From Deltaproteobacteria bacterium (GTDB lineage: Bacteria > Myxococcota_A > UBA9042 > DTJE01), in NCBI GenBank assembly GCA_016875475.1, contig VGRB01000003.1, positions 1 through 40,679 on the forward strand: a stretch of 40,679 bases of DNA, in the 5' to 3' direction. Below, piece after piece: positions 32,471 through 40,636 of the stretch (position 1 is the first letter of the stretch; each line of letters begins with the position of its first letter). The notes beneath the pieces were generated by a model. It saw nothing but the letters and a program-made list of their open reading frames with translations. It had not been told where the DNA came from and made no database searches. A program made the position numbers and the translations under genes.

Positions 32471-33787
32471 TTGACCGCCCGAGACACGAGACCGCAGGAC
32501 GCCACGACGCCGTACGCCGGCCCGGGGCACGTCCAGGTCGTGGTCTTGATGGGCGGCCTCGCGACCCGGCTCGGCGACGCGGCGCGAACGGTGCCGAAGG
32601 CCCTGATCGACGTCGAGGGGCGGCCGTTCTTCGCGATCGTGCTCGACGCGCTGAAGCGCCGGGGGCTCCGGCGGTTCCTGCTCCTGACCGGGCACCTGGG
32701 CGACCAGGTCCGCGCGGCGTTCGTGGACGGGGCCGGCCTCGGCGTCCGGATCGACTACCGCGACGACGGGCCCGAGCCGCTCGGCACCGGGGGGGCGCTC
32801 CGGGCCGCGCTGCCGCTGCTCGACGAGCGCTTCTTCCTGCTCTACGGCGACTCGTACATGGACATCGACTACGAGCGCCTGTACCGCGAGCACCTGCACC
32901 ACGAGCGGGAAGGCCGCGCCGCGCTGATGTCGCTCTACCGGAACGACGACGCGCTGGAGCGGAGCAACGCCCGGTTCGAGGGCGGGCGCCTCGTGCGCTA
33001 CGACAAGCGTGCGGACCCGGCCGGGATGCGCCACGTGGACTTCGGCGTGTCCGTGGTGAGGCGGGACCTGGTCGCGCGGATCCCGGCGAACACGCCGGCG
33101 GACCTCGCCGACCTGATGCGCGACGCGACCGCCGAGGGGCTCGTCGCGGGCTGCGAGCTGCGCGACCGCTTCTGGGAGATCGGGCGGCCGGGCCCGCTGG
33201 AGGCGTTCCGGGCGTACGTGCGGGACCGCGCCGCGCGCCCGCGCAAGGCGGTGTTCCTGGACCGCGACGGCACGATCAACGAGCAGGTTCGCGGCGGCGC
33301 CGAGGGGGTCGATTCGCCCTTCCGCCCCGAGGACGTGCGGCTGATCCCCGGCGCGGCGGACGCGTTGAAGCGCTTGAAGTCGCTCGGGTACCTGCTGATC
33401 GTGGTCACGAACCAGCCCGGCGCGACCAAGGGGAAGGCGACCGTCCCGGACCTGTGGCGAGTGGACGACAGGGTGCGCGACCTGCTGGCCGCGGAGGGCG
33501 TCGCGATCGACGACTCGCTGGTCTGCCCGCACCACCCCGCGGGCGTGCCGGATCGCTGCCCCGGGGCGGGCCTGATCGGGCCGTGCGCCTGCCGCAAGCC
33601 TGCGCCGGGCCTGATCGGAACCGCGGCCGCGAAGCACGGGATCGACCTCGCCGCGTCGTTCCTGGTCGGGGATTCGGACGCGGACATCGGCGCCGCGGAG
33701 GCCGCCGGCGTCCGCGCGGTGCGCGTCGGCCCGAATGGCGGGACGCTCTCGGAGTTCGCGGATCGGCTTCTGCAGGGGGAGGCATGA
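32471..33787 (+). CDS. Heptose-1-phosphate nucleotidyltransferase / heptose-bisphosphate phosphatase fusion
   Basis: 438 residues from a TTG with AGGGGAAG upstream. Residues 20-255: an HddC-like nucleotidyltransferase (VVVLMGGLATRLGDAARTVP, PKALIDVEGRPF, GTGGALRAALPLL, LLYGDSYMDIDY). Residues 258-438: a HAD phosphatase of the GmhB type (AVFLDRDGTINEQV, VVTNQPGATKGKAT, Cys/His zinc site CPHHPAGVPDRC...CACRKPAPG, LVGDSDADIGAAEAAG). The pair would dephosphorylate manno-heptose 1,7-bisphosphate and activate the resulting 1-phosphate, two consecutive steps in one chain. GDP is the likely nucleotide given the HddA-type kinase in the operon; ADP is not excluded. Confidence 0.88.
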   Translation: MTARDTRPQDATTPYAGPGHVQVVVLMGGLATRLGDAARTVPKALIDVEGRPFFAIVLDALKRRGLRRFLLLTGHLGDQVRAAFVDGAGLGVRIDYRDDGPEPLGTGGALRAALPLLDERFFLLYGDSYMDIDYERLYREHLHHEREGRAALMSLYRNDDALERSNARFEGGRLVRYDKRADPAGMRHVDFGVSVVRRDLVARIPANTPADLADLMRDATAEGLVAGCELRDRFWEIGRPGPLEAFRAYVRDRAARPRKAVFLDRDGTINEQVRGGAEGVDSPFRPEDVRLIPGAADALKRLKSLGYLLIVVTNQPGATKGKATVPDLWRVDDRVRDLLAAEGVAIDDSLVCPHHPAGVPDRCPGAGLIGPCACRKPAPGLIGTAAAKHGIDLAASFLVGDSDADIGAAEAAGVRAVRVGPNGGTLSEFADRLLQGEA

Positions 33788-33789
33788 GG

Positions 33790-34506
33790 ATGGTCACGCT
33801 CGCGACCTTGAGGATCAAGCTCTACACGGACAGCGCCAGCCCGGACGACTTCCGGCGGTTCGCGCCGCTGCCGCACATCGCCGGGTTCACGACGAACCCT
33901 TCCCTGATGCGGAAGGCCGGCGTGTCGGACTACCTCGCCTACATGGACGAGGTCCTGCCGCTCTGCCAGGGCAAGCCGGTGTCGTTCGAGGTCATCGCGG
34001 ACGACCTCCCCGAGATGCGGCGGCAGGCCATGCTGCTGGGCCGCAAGGGGGACAACGTGTTCGTGAAGATCCCGATCATGAACACGCGCGGCGAGGACAC
34101 GTGCGGGCTCGTGCGCGAGCTGTGCTCGGAGGGCGTCAAGGTGAACGTGACCGCGCTGCTCGCGCTTGCGCAGGTCGAGCGCGTGGCCGCGGCCTTCCCG
34201 GCGGACGCGATTGCGATCGTGTCGGTCTTCGGAGGCCGCATCGCCGACACGGGGGTGGACCCGATGCCGATCATGCGCGCGTCGAAGGAGCTGATCGCGG
34301 GCATGCCGGGCGTGGAGCTGCTGTGGGCCAGCCAGCGCGAGATGCTGAACGTGGTCCAGGCCGAGGAGTGCGGGTGCGACATCATCACGGTCCAGCCGGC
34401 GACGCTCGACAAGCTCGCGATGCTCGGGACCGACCTCGTGGACCTGTCGCGCCAGACGGTGGTCATGTTCGCTCGCGACGCCGCGGCGTCCGGGCTCTCG
34501 CTGTAG
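33790..34506 (+). CDS. Transaldolase-family protein
   Basis: 238 residues from the ATG at 33790, which has GGGGGAGG 7 nt upstream. An ATG at 33784 overlaps the previous stop but sits right on that site. It has the small transaldolase/fructose-6-phosphate aldolase fold: LRIKLYTDSASPDD, IAGFTTNPSLMRKAG, VSFEVIADD, NVFVKIPIMN with the Schiff-base Lys, GVKVNVTALLALAQVERVA, VSVFGGRIADTG, CDIITVQPATLDKLA. It sits between the two heptose enzymes, so it may supply sedoheptulose 7-phosphate locally (inference). Confidence 0.87.
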   Translation: MVTLATLRIKLYTDSASPDDFRRFAPLPHIAGFTTNPSLMRKAGVSDYLAYMDEVLPLCQGKPVSFEVIADDLPEMRRQAMLLGRKGDNVFVKIPIMNTRGEDTCGLVRELCSEGVKVNVTALLALAQVERVAAAFPADAIAIVSVFGGRIADTGVDPMPIMRASKELIAGMPGVELLWASQREMLNVVQAEECGCDIITVQPATLDKLAMLGTDLVDLSRQTVVMFARDAAASGLSL

Positions 34507-34523
34507 CGCCGGAGGGGGATCCC

Positions 34524-35111
34524 ATGGTTCGTCCGTTCGTGGACCGCTACCTCGACGAGGTCGCCGAGATCGCCCGCACGATCGACCGCGACGCGCTCAC
34601 CGCGCTGGTCTCCGGCCTCGCGGCCGTGCGCGCGCGCGGGGGACGCCTGTTCATGCTGGGGATCGGCGGGTCCGCGGCGAACGCGTCCCACGCCGTCAAC
34701 GACTTCCGCAAGATCGGCGGGATCGAGACCTACGCGCCGACCGACAACGTGGCCGAGCTGACCGCGCGCACGAACGACGACGGCTTCGAGACCGTGTTCG
34801 CCCGCTGGCTCGAGACCTCGCGCCTCGACGCGGACGACGCGGTGTTCGTGCTGTCGGTCGGGGGGGGGTCGGACACGACGTCGCGGAACCTCGTCGCGGC
34901 GATGGAGTACGCCCGCAGGGTCGGCGCGAAGGTCCTGTCCGTGGTCAGTCGCGACGGCGGGGCCGCGCGCGGACTGTCAGACGTGTGCGTGCTCGTCCCC
35001 GTGGTCGAGCCGACCCGCATCACGCCGCACGCCGAGGAATGGCAGGCGGTCGTCGGGCACCTCGTGGTGAACGCGCTGTGCCCGCCCGAAGCCGGAGGAG
35101 GCGCCCCGTGA
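34524..35111 (+). CDS. gmhA: GmhA-like sedoheptulose-7-phosphate isomerase (SIS domain)
   Basis: 195 residues, usual family size. GGAGGGGGAT precedes the ATG. It would turn sedoheptulose 7-phosphate into D-glycero-D-manno-heptose 7-phosphate. SIS motifs: LFMLGIGGSAANASHAVNDF, TDNVAELTARTNDDGF, DAVFVLSVGGGSDTTSRN, and the C-terminal ITPHAEEWQAVVGHLVVNAL. A run of nine G at 34860-34868 encodes the three Gly of SVGGGSD and is a possible slippage site. The stop overlaps the next gene by 4 bp (GTGA). Confidence 0.88.
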   Translation: MVRPFVDRYLDEVAEIARTIDRDALTALVSGLAAVRARGGRLFMLGIGGSAANASHAVNDFRKIGGIETYAPTDNVAELTARTNDDGFETVFARWLETSRLDADDAVFVLSVGGGSDTTSRNLVAAMEYARRVGAKVLSVVSRDGGAARGLSDVCVLVPVVEPTRITPHAEEWQAVVGHLVVNALCPPEAGGGAP

Positions 35112-36067
35112 CCATCCTCGTCGTCGGCGGCGCCGGGTTCATCGGCAGCCACCTCGTGAAGACCGTGATGGGCGAGGACCCGGACGTGGCCGTCCGCATC
35201 TTCGACAACTTCTCGTCCGGCCGCGAGTGGCACCTCGCGGAGGTCGCCGGCGACCCGCGCCTGGCGGTCGTGCGCGGCGACGTGAAGGACCTGCCCGCTC
35301 TGCAGGCGGCGATGCGGGGCGCGGACGCGGTCTATCACTTCGCCTCGAACCCGGACATCGCACGCGCGGTCACCGAGCCGGACGTGGACTTCTGGGAGGG
35401 GACGTACCTGACCAACAACGTGGCCGAGGCGATGCGACGCGAGGGCGTCCGCCGCGTGCTGTACGCGTCGGGCAGCGGGCTGTACGGCGACACCGGCGAG
35501 GCGGTCGCGCACGAGGACTGGTCGCCGCTCCGGCCGATCTCGACGTACGGCGCGTCCAAGCTCGCCGGCGAGGTGCTGTTCTGCTCGTACTGCCACATGT
35601 TCGGGCTCGTCGCGACCGCGTTCCGGTTCGCGAACGTGGTCGGCCCGCACCAGACGCACGGCGTCGGCTTCGACTTCGTGAAGCGGCTGCTCGCGGACCC
35701 GACGCGCCTGCGGATCCTCGGCGACGGGACGCAGAACAAGTCGTACCTGCACGTTCACGACGTGATCGCGGCGATGCGGCTGTGCCACCGCGTGCAGGAG
35801 GACGGCTTCGCGACCTACAACGTGGCGACCGAGGACCTGCTGACCGTGTCCCGGATCGCCGACCTCTCGTGCGAGGTGGTCGGGGTCACGGGCGTCCGCT
35901 ACGAGTACACGGGGGGGAACCGCGGGTGGAAGGGCGACGTGCCGGTCGTGCGGCTCGACAGCAGCCGCATCCGCGCGCTCGGCTGGAAGAACCGGTTCTC
36001 GGCGCGCGAGGCGATGCGGGACGCGCTCGTCTCGATGCTCCGGGACGCCCGCGCCGGCAAGCTCTGA
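35108..36067 (+). CDS. NAD-dependent sugar-nucleotide epimerase/dehydratase
   Basis: 319 residues from a GTG, with GGAGGAGG upstream. Extended SDR fold: VVGGAGFIGSHLV, YHFASNPDIARAVTEPDVDF, YASGSGLYGDTGE, the catalytic STYGASKLAGEVL (YxxxK), FRFANVVGPHQTHGVGFDF and NKSYLHVHDV. The position in a heptose operon suggests an NDP-heptose as substrate (a 4,6-dehydratase or epimerase acting on GDP-heptose), but UDP-sugar epimerization is an alternative; the sequence alone does not decide. Confidence 0.85.
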   Translation: MTILVVGGAGFIGSHLVKTVMGEDPDVAVRIFDNFSSGREWHLAEVAGDPRLAVVRGDVKDLPALQAAMRGADAVYHFASNPDIARAVTEPDVDFWEGTYLTNNVAEAMRREGVRRVLYASGSGLYGDTGEAVAHEDWSPLRPISTYGASKLAGEVLFCSYCHMFGLVATAFRFANVVGPHQTHGVGFDFVKRLLADPTRLRILGDGTQNKSYLHVHDVIAAMRLCHRVQEDGFATYNVATEDLLTVSRIADLSCEVVGVTGVRYEYTGGNRGWKGDVPVVRLDSSRIRALGWKNRFSAREAMRDALVSMLRDARAGKL

Positions 36068-36089
36068 TTCCGACCCGGCGGAGGCTGCC

Positions 36090-37073
36090 ATGATCGTGTC
36101 GCGCGCTCCGGTCCGGCTCTCGATGGGCGGGGGGGGCACGGACCTGCCGTCGTACTACCGGCGGCACGGCGGCTTCCTGATGGCCGCGGCGATCGACCGC
36201 TACGTGCACGTCGCCGCGAACCGCCGGTTCAACCGCGAGATCCGCCTCGCGTACTCGAAGACCGAGATCGTCTCGTCGGTGGACGAGATCGAGCACCCGA
36301 TCTTCCGCGAGGGGCTCCGGCTGACCGGCGTCACGGAGCAGATCGAGCTGGCGTCGGTCGCGGACATCCCGGCGAACTGCGGGCTCGGCACGTCGTCCAC
36401 GTTCACGGTCGCGATGCTGAACGCGCTCTACTCGTATCGCCGAGAATACCTGTCGCTTCGGGACCTCGCGGAGGCGGCGTGCGGGATCGAGATCGGGCGA
36501 GCGGGGCGGCCGATCGGCAAGCAGGACCAGTACGCGGCCGCGTACGGGGGGTTCAACGCCTACACGTTCGCGACCGACGGGACCGTGACCGTCGAGAAGG
36601 TCGCGATCAAGGACGAGCACCTGCGCGACCTCCAGAACAACATGGTGATGTTCTGGCTCGGGATCGAGCGCTCCGCGGCCGAGGTGCTGTCGGTCCAGGA
36701 CAAGGCGAGCCGCGAGGGGGACGAGGCGACCATCGCGCGGCTGGGGAGGATCAAGGACATCGGGCTTCACACGCGCCGGCTGTTCGAGGAGGGCCGGATC
36801 GACGAGTTCGGCGAGGTGATGCACGAGCACTGGGAGACCAAGCGGCGCCTGTCCTCGGCCGTGTCGAATCCCGCGATCGACGAGGCGTACGAGACCGCGC
36901 GTCGCAACGGCGCGCTCGGCGGGAAGGTGGTCGGCGCGGGCGGCGGGGGGTTCCTGCTGGTCTACTGCCCCGGGTCGAAGCAGGGGCTGGTTGCGGCGAT
37001 GGAGAAGCTCGGGCTCCAGCCGACGTGGGTGAGGTTCGAGTTCGAGGGCGCGAAGGTCGTGTACCAGCACTAG
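36090..37073 (+). CDS. hddA: HddA-like D-glycero-D-manno-heptose 7-phosphate kinase (GHMP family)
   Basis: 327 residues with a GGAGG site before the ATG. GHMP kinase motifs: MIVSRAPVRLSMGGGGTDLP at the start, DIPANCGLGTSSTFTVAML for ATP, and KVVGAGGGGFLLVYCP at the end. It would phosphorylate heptose 7-phosphate at C1, ready for the phosphatase domain of the operon's first gene. A G8 run (about 36129-36136) encodes the Gly stretch of the N-terminal motif. Confidence 0.9.
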   Translation: MIVSRAPVRLSMGGGGTDLPSYYRRHGGFLMAAAIDRYVHVAANRRFNREIRLAYSKTEIVSSVDEIEHPIFREGLRLTGVTEQIELASVADIPANCGLGTSSTFTVAMLNALYSYRREYLSLRDLAEAACGIEIGRAGRPIGKQDQYAAAYGGFNAYTFATDGTVTVEKVAIKDEHLRDLQNNMVMFWLGIERSAAEVLSVQDKASREGDEATIARLGRIKDIGLHTRRLFEEGRIDEFGEVMHEHWETKRRLSSAVSNPAIDEAYETARRNGALGGKVVGAGGGGFLLVYCPGSKQGLVAAMEKLGLQPTWVRFEFEGAKVVYQH

Positions 37074-37085
37074 CGGAGGCCGGAG

Positions 37086-37757
37086 TTGATCACCGTCGCG
37101 ATGATCACCATGAACGAGGAAGGCGCGGTCGGGAAGGTCATCGCGGACATCCGTGCCGCGGTCCCGGACGCCGAGGTCCTGGTGGTGGACTCGTCGAAGG
37201 ACCGCACGCCCGAGATCGCGGAGGCCGCCGGGGCGCGCGTGATCCGCCAGTTCCCGCCGCAGGGCTACGGCCGCGCCATGGACCTCGCGCTGCGCTCGGC
37301 GAAGGGCGACGTGGTGGTGACGCTCGACTGCGACGACACGTACCCGGTGTCCATGATCCGGCCGATGGCGGAGCGGGTGCTGTCCGGGGCCGCGGCCCTC
37401 GTGGACGGGAACCGCGTGCACCGGAAGCCGGAGGCGATGCCCTGGCTGAACTACGCGGCCAACCGCGGGTTCGCGGCGCTCGCGTCCGTGCTGATGATGC
37501 GGTGGGTCGAGGACCTGCACAGCGGGATGCGGGCGTACCGGAAGTCCCTGATCGACGAGATGGCCTGCGACCCGTCCGGCCCCGCGCTGCCGGTCGAGCT
37601 GCTGCTCCGGCCGATCTCGATGGGGCGGCGGGTCGAGGTCGTGCCGATCGACTACCGCGAGCGGGTGGGCGCATCGACCATGCAGCCGCTGCCGTCAGCG
37701 TGGTGGACGCTGAAGCGGATCGTGCGGGTTCGGATCCACGGCGGCGCGAAGGGGTAG
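37086..37757 (+). CDS. Glycosyltransferase family 2 (dolichol/polyprenyl-phosphate mannosyltransferase-like)
   Basis: 223 residues from a TTG with GGAGG 6 nt upstream. GT-A fold: ITVAMITMNEEGAVGKVI, EVLVVDSSKDRTPEIAEAAG, QGYGRAMDLALRSAKGDVVV, LDCDDTYPVSMI and HSGMRAYRKSL. There are no C-terminal membrane helices, so it resembles the soluble dolichol-phosphate-mannose synthase type. It probably moves a sugar from the operon's nucleotide donor to a lipid carrier. Confidence 0.87.
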   Translation: MITVAMITMNEEGAVGKVIADIRAAVPDAEVLVVDSSKDRTPEIAEAAGARVIRQFPPQGYGRAMDLALRSAKGDVVVTLDCDDTYPVSMIRPMAERVLSGAAALVDGNRVHRKPEAMPWLNYAANRGFAALASVLMMRWVEDLHSGMRAYRKSLIDEMACDPSGPALPVELLLRPISMGRRVEVVPIDYRERVGASTMQPLPSAWWTLKRIVRVRIHGGAKG

Positions 37758-37760
37758 CGA

Positions 37761-39041
37761 ATGAGCATCGGGATCCTGGGCGGGGGCCTCGCGGGCGTGA
37801 GCCTCCAGCGGTTCACCAGCCGGCCGAGCGAGGTGCTGGAAGCCTCGGATCGGCCGGGCGGCCTTTGCCGTTCCTGGGGGCCGGAAGGCTGGACGTTCGA
37901 CGTGGGGGGGCACATCCTGTTCTCGAAGGACGCCTCCGTGTTGGACACGTTCCGCGGCGTCCTCGGCGACAACCTCCACGCCTGCCGCCGCGCGAACCAG
38001 GTCCTCTACCGCGACCGGTTCGTCAAGTACCCGTTCGAGAACGGGCTTTCCGTGCTCGATCGCGAGGAGATCCTCGACTGCCTGCTCGGGTTCCTGGAGA
38101 ACCCCCACCCGGCGCCGGCGAACTTCCGCGAGTGGCTGCTCCACACGTTCGGCGACGGCCTGTGCGGCAAGTACCTGCTGCCGTACAACGAGAAGATATG
38201 GAAGGTCGATCTGGCGACCATGGGCCTGGAGTGGGTCGAGCGCGTGCCGAAGCCCCCGCTCGCGGACGTGCTCAGGAGCGCGCTCGGCATCGAGACCGAG
38301 GGGTACGTGCACCAGTTGAACTTCCTCTACCCGACGCGGGGGGGGATCGAGGCGCTGGTCAGGGGCTTCATGGCTCACGACCGGGCGGCCGTGGCGACGG
38401 GCGCCGAGGTGACGGGCCTCCGCAGGCGGCCGGACGGCTGGGAGGTCGCGACCGCGTCGGGGGCCGCGAGGCACTACGAACGCCTGGTCGTCGCGTGCCC
38501 GGTCGACAAGGCGGTGGGCTGGCTGCCGGACGTGCCGGACGAGGTGCGCGCGGCCGCGGCCGGCCTGGTCCGGAACACCGTCCGGGTGGTGCTGGTCGGC
38601 GCCTGCAACGAGTCGCTGCTCGACAAGAGCGCGGTCTACATCCCCGATCCGACCGTGCTCCCGCACCGCGTGTGCTACATGGCGTTCTTCTCGCGCCACA
38701 ACGCCCCGCCCGGGTGCTCGTCGCTCATCGCCGAGGTGACCGCGCGCCCGGGCAGCGAGTGGGACGTGGCGAGCGATGCCGCCGTCACCGAGCGCGTCGT
38801 CGCCGATCTCGACCGGATCGGCTTCGTCCGCCGCGGGGACGTGGTCGTGACGGAGGTCCGCAACGAGCCGTACGGCTACCCGGTCTACGACCTCCGCCAC
38901 GCCCGCAACCAGCGCGTGCTGCGCGAGTACTTCGCGGGGCTCGGCATCGACCTGCTCGGGCGCTGGGGGGAGTGGGACTACATCAACATGGACGAGGTCG
39001 TCCGCCGGAGCCGCGCGCTGGCGGCGCGGCTGGACGGGTAG
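37761..39041 (+). CDS. FAD-dependent amine-oxidase / UDP-galactopyranose-mutase-like protein
   Basis: 426 residues. FAD motif GILGGGLAGVSLQRF and the second flavin contact DRPGGLCRSW, then FDVGGHILFSKD. LLPYNEKIWKVDLATMGLEW and RGGIEALVRGF follow the UGM-like/protoporphyrinogen-oxidase-like pattern. It lacks a clear classical UGM signature, so the reaction may be another flavin-dependent sugar or lipid oxidation. It starts 3 bp after the GT2 stop and is the last gene of the operon. Confidence 0.78.
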   Translation: MSIGILGGGLAGVSLQRFTSRPSEVLEASDRPGGLCRSWGPEGWTFDVGGHILFSKDASVLDTFRGVLGDNLHACRRANQVLYRDRFVKYPFENGLSVLDREEILDCLLGFLENPHPAPANFREWLLHTFGDGLCGKYLLPYNEKIWKVDLATMGLEWVERVPKPPLADVLRSALGIETEGYVHQLNFLYPTRGGIEALVRGFMAHDRAAVATGAEVTGLRRRPDGWEVATASGAARHYERLVVACPVDKAVGWLPDVPDEVRAAAAGLVRNTVRVVLVGACNESLLDKSAVYIPDPTVLPHRVCYMAFFSRHNAPPGCSSLIAEVTARPGSEWDVASDAAVTERVVADLDRIGFVRRGDVVVTEVRNEPYGYPVYDLRHARNQRVLREYFAGLGIDLLGRWGEWDYINMDEVVRRSRALAARLDG

Positions 39042-39159
39042 GGCGCCGGCGCATCCTCATCCTCGTGGCCGCGTGGACCTCGTTGTCCCCGGGGTGGCCG
39101 CCGGCGCACCCGGCCGCGAACGCCGTCAGGATCGCGATCAGGAGCGGCAGGAATCGCAC
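38983..39159 (-). CDS. Possible small lipoprotein
   Basis: 58 residues from a GTG that has GGGGAGG 9 nt upstream. The start VRFLPLLIAILTAFAAGCAG reads as a lipoprotein signal peptide with cleavage before Cys18. The mature part is short and Arg/Pro-rich. It overlaps the end of the GT-C gene upstream by 22 bp and the 3' end of the convergent flavoprotein gene by 59 bp. The signal and ribosome site argue for it, the overlap against it. Confidence 0.38.
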   Translation of the reverse strand: MRFLPLLIAILTAFAAGCAGGHPGDNEVHAATRMRMRRRPTRPAAPPARGSGGRPRPC

Positions 39160-40415
39160 TGCGACGGACCTCCCCGGCCGCGGAGCATGGCGCCGCGCCA
39201 CGCGCGGTCGATGCCGATCGCGCCGAACAGGATCACGATCGGCATCACGGGGTACGTGTAGCGCGCGATCGACAGGGCCGCGGTCGTCACGATCCAGAAG
39301 TACGCGATCACGCCGAGCAGCGTCAGGGCCAGGCGCCGGTCCGCCGCCGGCGGCGCCCGGGACAGGGCGACGAGCCCGAACAGGCCCAGGATCAGGTACG
39401 GGACCTGGATCGCGAGGACCACGTCGTCCCACCGGAGCGAGTCCGTCCCGTACCAGGCCCGGCACGCCTTGATCGCGACCAGGCGCAGCACGGGAAGGGG
39501 ATCCGCCGCCAGCTCGTCGATCAGGGCGCCGGCCACGCCGCCCGTCGCCGCGCCGTCGATCCTCGCCCGGATGCGGGTCTGGACCTCGACGACCTCCGGG
39601 GACGGGGCGCGTCCGGGCTCGCGGGAGGGCCCCAGCGCGAAGGTCAGGCCGTCCGCCAGCGCCGCCGGCCCGAGAGGCGACACCGGGACGAAGCGCAGAA
39701 GGGCCGCCGAGGCGTGAACGGACCACGGCGCGACGAACGCGAGCCAGCACGCCAGGAACAGGACGGCCCGGGTCGCGCGGACCCGGCGGCTGCCGCTGCC
39801 GGAAGCCGCGATCCCCACGGCGAGGAGAGGGGGGAGGAAGGCGACGAACGGCCGGACAAGCGCCGCCGCCCCGAAGGCGGCTCCGGCGGCGGCGAACGTG
39901 GCGTGCCGCCCGTGGCGGAGCCCTGCGGCGAGCGCGAGGACGGCGGCCAGGAAGACCGGAACGAACGGCTGCTCGGTCGAGGCCAGCACGTCCGCGTAGA
40001 GGCCGAGCGGGTACGTCGTCCAGAGCAGCGCCGCCAGGAGGGCCGCGCGCGGGCCGGCGAACAACAGGCCGAGACGATGGACGAGGACGGACGAGAGCAC
40101 GGCGCAGAACGCGTTGAACGCGAAGACCAGCTCCGGCATGCCCGCGCCGGTTGCGCGCGAGGTCGCGAGGAGCGCGGCCAGCACGGCGGGGTAGCCGGGC
40201 GGCGTCCTCGTGGCGGGTTCCCCGTCTGGCGCGACGAGGCCGCGGCCGTCGGCCAGGCTCTCGGCAACCGGGAAGTAGTGGTGGACGTAGTCGTGGCTCT
40301 CGGCGCCGAGGCCCGCCGCCGTTGCGACGACCACGACCCCCGCGTTCACCGCGAGGGACGCCGCGACCACCCACGCCAGGGCGCGAGAGGAGCCGCCTGT
40401 CGTGCCGTCCGCCAT
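39138..40415 (-). CDS. GT-C (ArnT/PMT-like) membrane glycosyltransferase
   Basis: 425 residues from the ATG at 40415, which has GGAGG 9 nt upstream. An ATG at 40445 is in frame, but it overlaps a TATGAT that more likely is the -10 element. There are about ten membrane helices. An acidic loop after the first helix (GAESHDYVHHYFPVAESLADG) followed by RTPPGYPAVLAALL is the pattern of family 39/83 enzymes that transfer a sugar from a polyprenyl carrier outside the membrane. It lies on the opposite strand to the heptose operon. Confidence 0.82.
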   Translation of the reverse strand: MADGTTGGSSRALAWVVAASLAVNAGVVVVATAAGLGAESHDYVHHYFPVAESLADGRGLVAPDGEPATRTPPGYPAVLAALLATSRATGAGMPELVFAFNAFCAVLSSVLVHRLGLLFAGPRAALLAALLWTTYPLGLYADVLASTEQPFVPVFLAAVLALAAGLRHGRHATFAAAGAAFGAAALVRPFVAFLPPLLAVGIAASGSGSRRVRATRAVLFLACWLAFVAPWSVHASAALLRFVPVSPLGPAALADGLTFALGPSREPGRAPSPEVVEVQTRIRARIDGAATGGVAGALIDELAADPLPVLRLVAIKACRAWYGTDSLRWDDVVLAIQVPYLILGLFGLVALSRAPPAADRRLALTLLGVIAYFWIVTTAALSIARYTYPVMPIVILFGAIGIDRAWRGAMLRGRGGPSQCDSCRS

Positions 40416-40589
40416 GTCGACCGGCCTCCGGATCGCGGCGATCATAGCGCGACATCGTCAGTCACCCATCCTGTCAGTGAGCATTCCGCGCTGTCGCCAG
40501 GCCCGCGCGGCAGGCGGTCCCGAACGACACCCGTCGGGATTCGTACCCCACGCCCCGGACCCCGGCAGGCCCCAGGGGCATCGATCGGA

Positions 40590-40610
40590 GGGGGGCGCGG
40601 CTCGCCCCCC
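40590..40610. repeat. Hairpin GGGGGGCG-CGGCT-CGCCCCCC
   Basis: Perfect 8-bp stem with a 5-nt loop, first of three hairpins in the last 90 bp of the window. Confidence 0.6.
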
Positions 40611-40617
40611 TGCCCGC

Positions 40618-40636
40618 CGCCCCGCGTTGCGGGGCG
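40618..40636. repeat. Hairpin CGCCCCGC-GTT-GCGGGGCG
   Basis: Perfect 8-bp stem with a 3-nt loop, second of the three. Its right arm overlaps the start of the 48-bp repeat. Confidence 0.6.
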
